Source: Pegoplata infirma (lineage: Eukaryota; Arthropoda; Insecta; Diptera; Anthomyiidae). Taken from it: a stretch of 64,000 bases of DNA. Each line of letters starts with the position of its first letter. Within the stretch, counting starts at the first letter, position 1. Made by a program: the position numbers and the translations under genes. A model generated the notes under the pieces. It worked only from the letters and a program-made list of their open reading frames with translations, was not told the DNA's origin and ran no database searches. Of this stretch, positions 56,276 to 64,000 are shown one piece after another. The stretch spans positions 61,368,400-61,432,399 of the forward strand of contig OY992537.1 of assembly GCA_963921195.1 (NCBI GenBank). Reading direction: 5' to 3'.

Positions 56276-57179
56276 TTCTATATGTTTAGTTACTTCCTTG
56301 TGGATTGTGGCCAGGGATTTTGTAAATAGTTTTTATTTTAAATATTTACTTTAATTTTAAATTTTTATGTATTTTGTTTCCTAACAAAATCAAATTTTTA
56401 TGAATATTTTTTTTGTGTGTGTATTACGGTAAACAAAAAACGGAAACAACAATTTAACATATGTATACGCTTTTAAGCTTGACTTGCGCATTGCTCTAAA
56501 AACATTGAACAGCTGCTAGTTACCGTTAAGTAACTGTCAAAAACAAAACAGCTGATGCACAATATGTTTTCATGCTTTTTCATCATTCATTCAACACTTT
56601 AAAGCTTTTTTTTTGCTTGAACATTTATCTTTGGGGTGAATCAGGGTTGCTTCTGTCATGGTTTTTACGAATTTCGAAAACGTCGGGAAATTTGCCTTTT
56701 AGGGTCGATATTAACACATTAAAATATTGGACCTGTTGGACAATGGCTTCGGGTTCGTTTTTTGACTTGAAATCGGAAAGTTCTGAACAAAGTGAACAAA
56801 AAATATTTTTGAACTTTTTTTTTGCTTAAAATATTAGTTTACATTAGGACATTACTGAAAAAGTGTTTTTTTTTTAATTTTCTTCAAAAATAACTTTTTT
56901 TGTAATAAATTTCAAATTGCATTAATCACGATGATTAATTTAGGTTGAACTTTAGTGTCGACGAAAAGTGTAATTACACGATCTCTCGAGAAATTGAACC
57001 TTTGATCAAGAACAAGTAAAACTGCCTACCATGTTTTTACATAGCGATTTCTCGCGAACTAAAGAAAAAAACTAACTGGGGTGTTTGAAACCGGTATAGG
57101 AAATACCAGAAATGTCTATAATTTTTAGAAATTCAATTTTTCTTCTGCATTTTTTCAACTTGAACCCTTATAACAAATA
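56276..57179. other. 5' flank of the PXYLP1-like gene and start of repeats
   Basis: To about 56900 no repeat match is seen. The 85-codon ORF at 56572-56829 has no family features. From about 56930, TTTAGTGTCGACGAAAAGTG repeats sequence found inverted near 1005-1045. Confidence 0.4.
56508..56554 (-). promoter_or_regulatory. Two AACAGCTG E-box motifs upstream of the PXYLP1-like gene
   Basis: AACAGCTG occurs at 56508-56515 and 56547-56554, 233-279 bp upstream of the start codon. This matches the CAGCTG-type core-promoter motif enriched in fly TATA-less promoters. No TATA box is obvious. The transcription start is not determined. Confidence 0.35.
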
Positions 57180-58711
57180 TAATTAGAGCCCGTGCTCGAT
57201 CTGTACTTACAGAAAAAATAAAATAAAATATGATTTCTATGTTAACTGTATACTCAGTTTTTGAAGATATTTACAAAACTTCATTGTCAAAATTTTAGAA
57301 AATACAAAAACATTAATTTGGATATCATGTCTATTAATTTCCTAAAATCCATTTTTATACGATTTTTTTTTCTAAAAAGATTTAAATGCAATTAAATCCT
57401 CAACTAGAGGTGTTAAAGCAAAAATAGCTTAAATTGGTGACCATCCCTATAAATTTAAAAAAAAATCCATTTATATACCACTATGATTTTTTTTGTTTAA
57501 ACTTTACTTGCTTTTATGGTTTAAAAAGTGTTTATAGAAAAAATAACAAAAATTGGTGAACTTTATAAATTTTCTAAAAATCCATTTAAATATGATTTTT
57601 TAAAAAAAAAAAACCTTACCTGTTTTTTATTGTTAAACCAGAGGTGATAAAGCAAAAATAGCTAAAATTGGTGATCACCCCAATCAAATTTCAAAAATGC
57701 AGTTCAATATGAGTTTGTTCTTAATTGCAATCAAATCCTTATCTAAAGATGCTAGAGCGAAACTAGCTGAAACTAGGGATTATCCCTAATGTAATTTTAA
57801 AGAAAAATTGGAGATCATGCCTATAAATTTTCTAAAATACATTTTTATGGTTTTTTTATAACTTTTATATATTTTTTACCTAACTTTCTTTTTGTAAAAA
57901 TTTAAATTGCAATTAAATTCATAGCTAGAGTTGCTAGAGCAAAAAAAAAAAAAAAATTGGAGATCATGCCTATCAATTTCCTAAAGTCGATTTTTATACG
58001 ATTTTTTTTCTAAAAAGCTTTAAATGCAATTAAATTCTTAACTAGAGGTGCTAAAGCGAAAATAGCTCAAATTGGTGACCATCCCTATAAATTTTTTAAA
58101 AATCCATTTTTATAAGATTTTTTTTTTTTTAAACTTTACTTGCTTTTTATGGTTTAACAAGAGGTTTTAGACAAAAATAACAAAAATTGGTGATCACCCC
58201 AATAAAATTATAAAATTCCAAAAATGCAGTTTTATATGATTTTTTTTTAACTTTAATTGCAATTAAATCCTTAACTAATGACGCTAAAGCGAAAATAGCT
58301 GAAATTAGCGATTATACCAATAAATTTCCAAAACTACATTTTTATTGTGGCTTTTGTCTTAAAAACTTAAATTTTTCTAAAAATTTCTTAAAAAAACGAA
58401 GATCATGCCGATAAATTTCCTAAAATCCATTTTTATACGATTTTTTTCCTAAAAAGCTTTAATTGCAATTAAATTCTTAACTAGAGGTGCTAAAGCGAAA
58501 GTAGCTTAAATTGGTGAAATAATAAATACTATGATTTTTTTTGTTAAAACTTTACTTGCTTTTTATGGTTTAACAAGAGGTTATAGAAAAAGTAACAAAA
58601 ATTGGTGATCACCCCAATAAAATTCGAAAAATGCAGTTTTATATGGCTTTTTTCTAAAAAACTTTAATATTTTTAAAAATTTCTTAAAAAACGAAATTTT
58701 TCTAAAAATTT
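57180..58711. repeat. Tandem array of about 110-120-bp units
   Basis: Two alternating unit types share GAAATTGGTGATCACCCC-like cores. One has GCAATTAAATCCTTAACTAG with GTGCTAAAGCGAAAATAGC. The other has TTACTTGCTTTTTATGG with AGAGGTTATAG. It continues at 59782-60010 and 62134-63052 between insertions. Confidence 0.75.
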
Positions 58712-58870
58712 ATTATACCCTCCAATCTAGTGATAGAGGGTATATATAAGTTTGTCATTCCGTTTGTAACACATCGAAATATTGGTCTAGGACCCCATAA
58801 AGTATATATATTCATGATCCTTGATCGATTTTAAGTCCGTCCGATTTTCCGTCCGTCCGTCCGTCCGTCC

Positions 58871-58917
<47 letters not shown>

Positions 58918-59781
58918 CGTTGAAAACACGCCAACTTTTGAAAGACTTTACGGAGGCTCCTGAAGTTTGACATATATGTTCTCCATTTACCGGGTCAGGT
59001 TGGTATTGCAATCCAGCGAAATCGGTCAAGTGGTTCAAAAGTTATGAGCAAAAGAGTAAATTTCGGCAAGGGTATTTTTCGAATTTACAAGATTAAAACC
59101 ACTATAACTTTCGAAAGACAATTCTGAGGGGGCTGAAGCTTAGCATATATATTTGTCGTTCCCCAAGGCTATTTGGTTTTGAATTTCAGCAAAATCGGTT
59201 CAGTGGTTCCAAAGTTATAAGCAAAGCACTGAATTTCAGATTTGTTTCACCTTAAACTGTTGAAAACTCGTTAAACAAGTTTTAAAAGCATGGTGAATGA
59301 AATACCAGTTTTTTAAAACTTGTTGTTGTTTGTTTTCTTGTCGTGGGGTGCAGTTTAGTTGTTAGACAAGTAAATATTTGTTATGGTTTGTTATTGTTTT
59401 TGTAACTGTATGTAACGGTGTATAGTAAGAATTTTTGGAAAAAAAATCAAATGAAGTAAAATAAAAAGTGGGAAATATGTGAAATATTTTTTTTTTTTGT
59501 ATTGCATATAGGTATAAAACAACAAAAATATTTTACAAAGTAATTTTGTTACTTAAAGAAATTGTACACTCAAAAAAATGTTGACAGTCAAAAAAAAATT
59601 TACACTCAAAAAAATTTGATTGATTAAAAAAAAGTTTTACTCAAAATAATATACATAAGTATCTAATAAAAAATTTGTGATGCAATTTTTTGAATTTTTT
59701 TTAGAAAATTACTATCAGATGACATTGTGGAGGGTATTCATAGATTCGACCAAGTCGAACTTAATTTTTCTACTTGTTTTT
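58712..59781 (+). mobile_element. Mini-me-like element, type 1, complete, long GTCY tract
   Basis: Hairpin ATACCCTCCAATC..GATAGAGGGTAT, CATTCCGTTTGTAACACATC, the CTTGATCGATTTTAAGTC core and then a long GTCC/GTCT run to 58920. It ends AAGTCGAACTTAATTTTTC and TACTTGTTT. Confidence 0.85.
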
Positions 59782-59820
59782 ATATACTTTTTTCTAAAAC
59801 ACTTTAACTGCACATAATAC

Positions 59821-59955
59821 GGCGTTCACACTTGCTGTTTTGAAGTGTTTAAAAGTGAGATGTTTAAAAAAGTCTTTGTTCTGTATCCATTACGTTTTTA
59901 TTCTGTTACTGGTGTTTTGTTAAACAACTTGTTTAAAGTCGCTAGTGTGAACTCC
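59821..59955. mobile_element. 135-bp MITE with GGCGTTCACACTTGC ends
   Basis: Left GGCGTTCACACTTGC and inverted right GGAGTTCACACTAGC. The interior TACTGGTGTTTTGTTRAACA-like block also occurs near 3155-3190. No convincing duplication. Confidence 0.55.
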
Positions 59956-60010
59956 ATATAAATCCTTAACTATAGTTGCTAAAGTTGAAGCTGAAATTGG
60001 GGATCATTCC

Positions 60011-62133
60011 CACTGATGCCAACTTTTTTTTGACAAAAACCCGCTAAATCAAGAAAAAAAAATCTCCAGAAAACACCAGATTCAAAAACAGAAAAAATTT
60101 TTAGCTATTTAATAGCTAAATAGCATGAAATTTGAAATGTAACGGTTTTTTGAAAGAAAAATTATAACGGTTTTTTTAAATAATGTATGTATGTATTAGC
60201 TATAGAGTTTTTTACGGAAATTCCCGTAAATTTTCGATCCCGAAATCCGGGGAAATAGGGGAGAATTCCCTGGAATTTTCATTGAAATTGTTGATTCGAC
60301 TTCTATTGATAATTTTGTATGTGATTTTTAGAGATTTTATTAATAACACAGCTCAACATGAAAATGCGTATTGGATTCTGGTAAGGGATTTAGGTAGTGT
60401 TTGTTGCGCTGATTCCAAATCACCAACCCAAATATGTCTATCACGTCAGGATTTTGAGTTATTCGCGGTTAAAGTGCCGAAAAAGGCCATTTTGGACCCT
60501 TTTTGAAGGCTTATAATATAAGATCCTGACATGCGATTGACTTGGTATCAAGCTCATTCAAAAGTATATGATTTTCTCTATAAGACAAGATAAAATGTTC
60601 TTCAAATTTAATTTTCTAAAATGGTAAAAAAAATCATTAACAAAAAATCTTCCATTTTTTAAATATTTAGTTTATTTACACAGTGTTTTTTAACAAATTT
60701 CCATACAAATACACACGTAAATATTAGATTTAAAGCACTTGTAGCTAATGATTTTTTCACCATTACAAAAAAATTAAATTCCAAGAAAATTTTATTTGGT
60801 CTTAAAGAGAAAATTACGCACTTTCGAATGAGCTTAATATTAAGTCAATCGCATGTCAGGATCTTATTTTATAGGCACCCAAAAATGGCCAAAATAGGCA
60901 TTTTTTGACACTTTAGCCGCGATTTTCTCAAAATTGTGACGTGTTAGAAAAATTTGAGTTACCGTTTTGGAATCGGGGCACCAACCCCTATAAACTTTTT
61001 TTGGTTTCATTCAAAACGCAGCGACAAACCTCAGATTTGTAGAGCGGTGTAATTGATGGCAGAAACATACGCAGGGACCAGGAGGGCTTAAAAAGTATTC
61101 CAAGAGAGACCTAACTAAAAAATATCATGAAATCTGAGACATACGAAATGAAAAAAAGTCTCACAATATCTAAATCTTCGATAGGATATAATTATCAGAA
61201 CCTGATACTTTTTTTCAGAAGTTGAAAAATGTTCTTTCTGAGACCTGCATTAGAAAAATTTGCAGTATGATTATTTGTTTCTATAGAAAATATTTATGTC
61301 TCTGGACATGATTCGTTTCAAATCGATAAATTTATATAAAATCTATGTAAGGAATGACTCTGAAATTAAAGGATTTTTCTTTAAGAAACCAGAATTTTTA
61401 AATTTCTTTAATAATTTTTTGGATTAAATTTTCTTATAATTTCATTTCTCTGAAACATTTACATTCAGTTTCAGAGACATAATTGAGAACTTCCTCTGAA
61501 TCAGTTTCATTGTGTTTTAGAGACAAAGCGTTGAGAACGAATTGTAAAAATGAACTGAGATGAACTGGAATAAATAATGAATTTTTATTATAAAAACAGA
61601 TAAAGCGACGTGAAATAACACTTTCCCCTAAAAATTCTTTTAAAAGACTTCGACATATTACGGCCGTTTTTTTTTATAAAAATAGTTATTTTTTTCTCGA
61701 AACTTATTTTTGTTTTGTTTTTAAGGTACTTAATAAGATTTTTATGGTGTTAATAAACATTATAAACAGTGTAATCGCACTCATAAGGTTTTAATATATT
61801 TTTTTGACAAAATTTTTGGGTTTTTAGTTTTTGCAGGAATTACCGGGATCCGAGAAATTTAAAAATGAATTCCGCTTTTCCGGGAAATAAAAAAAACTAG
61901 ATTTTTATTCAAAAATTGTTGACTGGTCGCTTTACAAGTCTGTTCGTCTAAACGGTTCTTTAATAATACCAAAAATTTTAAAAGTGTGGAAAATTTCAAG
62001 TTTTTTTTATAGTTAGGTTGCGGCTGGTGAAAATCGCTAGATTTCCCGCTGCCCGCTAAATCACTTTTTTCCCCGCTAGACGGAAAATAAAAACGCTAGT
62101 TTTAGCGGGAAAAACACCAAATTGGCAACAGTG
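60011..62133. mobile_element. hAT/P-type element with 8-bp duplication
   Basis: CACTGATGCCAAC at the left and TTGGCAACAGTG at the right. ATCATTCC (60003-60010) and ATCATTTC (62134-62141) flank it. CCCGCTAAA motifs are subterminal at both ends (60046; several in 62045-62110). The interior holds a foldback and CCGGGA-rich sequence. No transposase ORF seen. Confidence 0.7.
60390..61010. repeat. Foldback repeat inside the hAT-like element
   Basis: GATCCTGACATGCGATTGAC with AAGCTCATTC in the left arm is matched inverted by GAATGAGCTTAATATTAAGT and TCGCATGTCAGGATC in the right arm. Arms are about 270 bp, imperfect; centre near 60700. An ORF at 60183-60506 spans the left arm only. Confidence 0.6.
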
Positions 62134-63052
62134 ATCATTTCTAAAAATCCATTTTTATATGATTTTTGTTTTTAATTAACTTGCATTTCATGGCTTAACT
62201 TGAGGTGCAACACTGAATTGGGGATCATCGCCATAAATTTCAAAAATCAAATTTTTAATTGCAATTAAATCCTTAACAAGAGGTGCGAAAATACCAAAAT
62301 CTGGGGATCATCGCTATTATTAATTTCGAAAATATCCTTTTCAATTGGAATTTGACTAGAGTTGCTAGAGCAAAAATAGCTAAAATTGGAAATCACCCCC
62401 ATAAATTTCCAAAAATCTTTTTTTTTATATAATTTATTTCTAAATAACTTAATATGCATTTTATGGCTTAACTAAAGGTACTAGGACGAAAATAGCAGAA
62501 ATTGGGAATTTAAAAAATTTTATACGATTGTTTTTCTAATAAAAAATCATTATTTTTTATTCAAAATAATTTTTCGTTTATAATATTTAAATTTGAGGTT
62601 TGACCCAAAAGTGGTGACAAAATCGGGTAATAGCATTTCATTCCTCCTTATTTAGAACTTTAAAAATCGTTAACACGAAAATCCTAGCCGATCCTGTTTT
62701 CGAGTTATTGCTAAATAATTACACTGTTTGACAACAAAAGTGAAATATTCAACTGATTCTTATTGATTTTGCTTTATGAATTTCCAAAATTAAATTTTTA
62801 TGTTTTTTTTTTTTTGTTCTTAAAAACTTAAATTGCATTTAATGGCTTAACTAGATGTGCCAGAGCAAAAAAAGCAAAAATTGTGGATCATCGCTATAAA
62901 TGTTCTTTAATCCGATCGTCAAATTTCGAAAAATCCAATTTTATATGAATTTTGTCTTAAAAACGTTACTTGCATTTGATGGCTTAACTAAAGTTGCTAT
63001 AGCAAAAATAGCTGAAATTTGGTATCATCGCTATAAATTTCTAAAAATCTAT
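62134..63052. repeat. Tandem array, continuation
   Basis: The same units as 57180-58711, more diverged: TGGCTTAACTAAAGTTGC with AAAAATAGCTGAAATTTGG and ATCATCGCTATAAAT. Confidence 0.65.
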
Positions 63053-63862
63053 TTATACCCTACAACACTCTGTGGTACAGGGTATAATGAGTTTGTGCTG
63101 ATGTTTGTAACTACCCGAAATATTGGACCTACCTTCAAGCATACCGATCGACTCAGAATTACTTTTTGAATCGATTTAGCGATGTCCGTCCGTCCGTCTG
63201 TCCATCTATCGGTTTAAGCACGATACAGGTCGCAATTTTCAATCAATTGACTTGAAATTTGAAACTTAAGCATCTTTTGGCCCAAGGACGAAGCCTATTG
63301 AAATTGGAGAAAATCGGTACATGTTATGACCTAGCCCCCAAACAAACGTCTCCCTTTGGATTCGGCTTAAATGACTCTTATAACCGTCGTATAATAGATA
63401 TCGCTTTGAAATTTAGCAGGTAATCAAATTTTGTATGCAAAAATTACCATTCCAAATGAATCGGGTCAGTCCTTCTGGTATTCCCTATACAAACCACCCT
63501 CCCGATATTCACATAATTCCCTCAAAATTCATAAAAACTTAAATATTTGATAAAAATTTTATTTTTAGGTTTTAAACGTGTAGTTAAGTAACCTTATCAA
63601 ATCGGAATATAGTTGGACCATTTTTGGTCTTAGTCCCCCATATAAAAATTTGGACCGATATTCAGTTAAATCGGTCAATTGACAAAAAATAAACCAATTC
63701 CACTAAAATTTGTCCTGCGTGTGTTTTCTACACTAAATAAAGATATAACAACGACAGATCCAATCGGTCCATGTTTGGACTTGGGACCCATTTTCCGGTA
63801 AACACTGGTGTATGGTATCATATGGTCGGTCTTGACCGATTATAACATTCTTACTTGTTTTA
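63053..63862 (+). mobile_element. Mini-me-like element, type 3, second copy
   Basis: ATACCCTACAACACTCTGTGG, GTTTGTAACTACCCGAAATA, ACTCAGAATTACTTTTTGAA, GTCCGTCCGTCCGTCTGTCC and GGTCGGTCTTGACCGATTAT with CTTACTTGTTTT parallel the copy at 21700-22549. Confidence 0.8.
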
Positions 63863-63928
63863 TATCCACTTTTTCTAAAGTGCGTATGATACTTGCTTGT
63901 TTCAAGTTACTTGTTGCTGCATTTATTA

Positions 63929-64000
63929 GGGTTTTTCTATAAAAATTTCGATAACTTCAACCAAAAATTTTGAATTTATCGAAATTCCCATAGAAAACCC
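63929..64000. repeat. Inverted repeat at the window edge
   Basis: GGGTTTTTCTATAAAAATTT and CGATAA are matched by TTATCGAAATTCCCATAG and AAAACCC at the last base. Possibly a short MITE; the right flank is outside the window. Confidence 0.5.

Noticed and set aside
56572..56829. 85-codon plus-strand ORF upstream of the phosphatase gene
   Set aside because: No recognisable domain, T-rich ends, no splice or start context that stands out; a chance ORF cannot be excluded.
58835..58920. GTCC/GTCT run as an independent microsatellite
   Set aside because: It is the internal GTCY tract of a mini-me element, at the same place in every copy.

Overview
The window looks like AT-rich, non-coding-dominated DNA from a higher fly, probably a calyptrate; the species cannot be told from sequence alone. 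The main clue is many copies of dipteran mini-me-type elements, in which a (TA)n tract and a (GTCY)n tract flank a conserved core. The other clue is a short-intron fly gene. No rRNA, tRNA, CRISPR array or bacterial-style operon was seen.

Only one host gene is supported. It is on the minus strand from 56275 to 44487, has four coding exons, and encodes a 587-residue histidine-acid-phosphatase protein of the 2-phosphoxylose phosphatase 1 (PXYLP1) type. That enzyme acts in the Golgi on the glycosaminoglycan linkage region. Introns 1 and 2 are 62 and 63 bp. Intron 3 is 9,900 bp and is filled by mobile elements, several of which are almost complete palindromes.

Almost everything else is transposable-element material, much of it nested. 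1-7,290: mini-me ends, an inverted-arm family and a CACTC-end MITE containing another element that contains a second copy of the same MITE. 9,475-11,507: a 5'-truncated non-LTR retrotransposon with an uninterrupted reverse transcriptase ORF and a poly(A) tail. 11,508-13,330: decayed satellite. 13,330-26,530: stacked mini-me and foldback elements, up to four levels deep. 27,061-28,790, 31,700-33,540 and 37,830-38,690: the least repetitive DNA. 28,985-31,698: nested MITEs and a retrotransposon tail. 33,545-37,825: a satellite of about 35 bp built from two palindromic modules, interrupted by a MITE within which sits another element. 39,316-44,195: foldback elements and a non-autonomous Helitron with clear ends. 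57,180-63,050: a tandem array of roughly 110-120 bp units broken by several insertions. A mini-me copy and a hairpin close the window.

The strongest observations are precise insertion sites recoverable by comparing interrupted and uninterrupted copies inside this window (a Helitron at A/T, CATTA, TTAA, TA, 8-bp and 12-bp duplications). A Tc1-like foldback also carries the same decayed transposase N-terminus in both arms, and two otherwise different elements share terminal and subterminal sequence.
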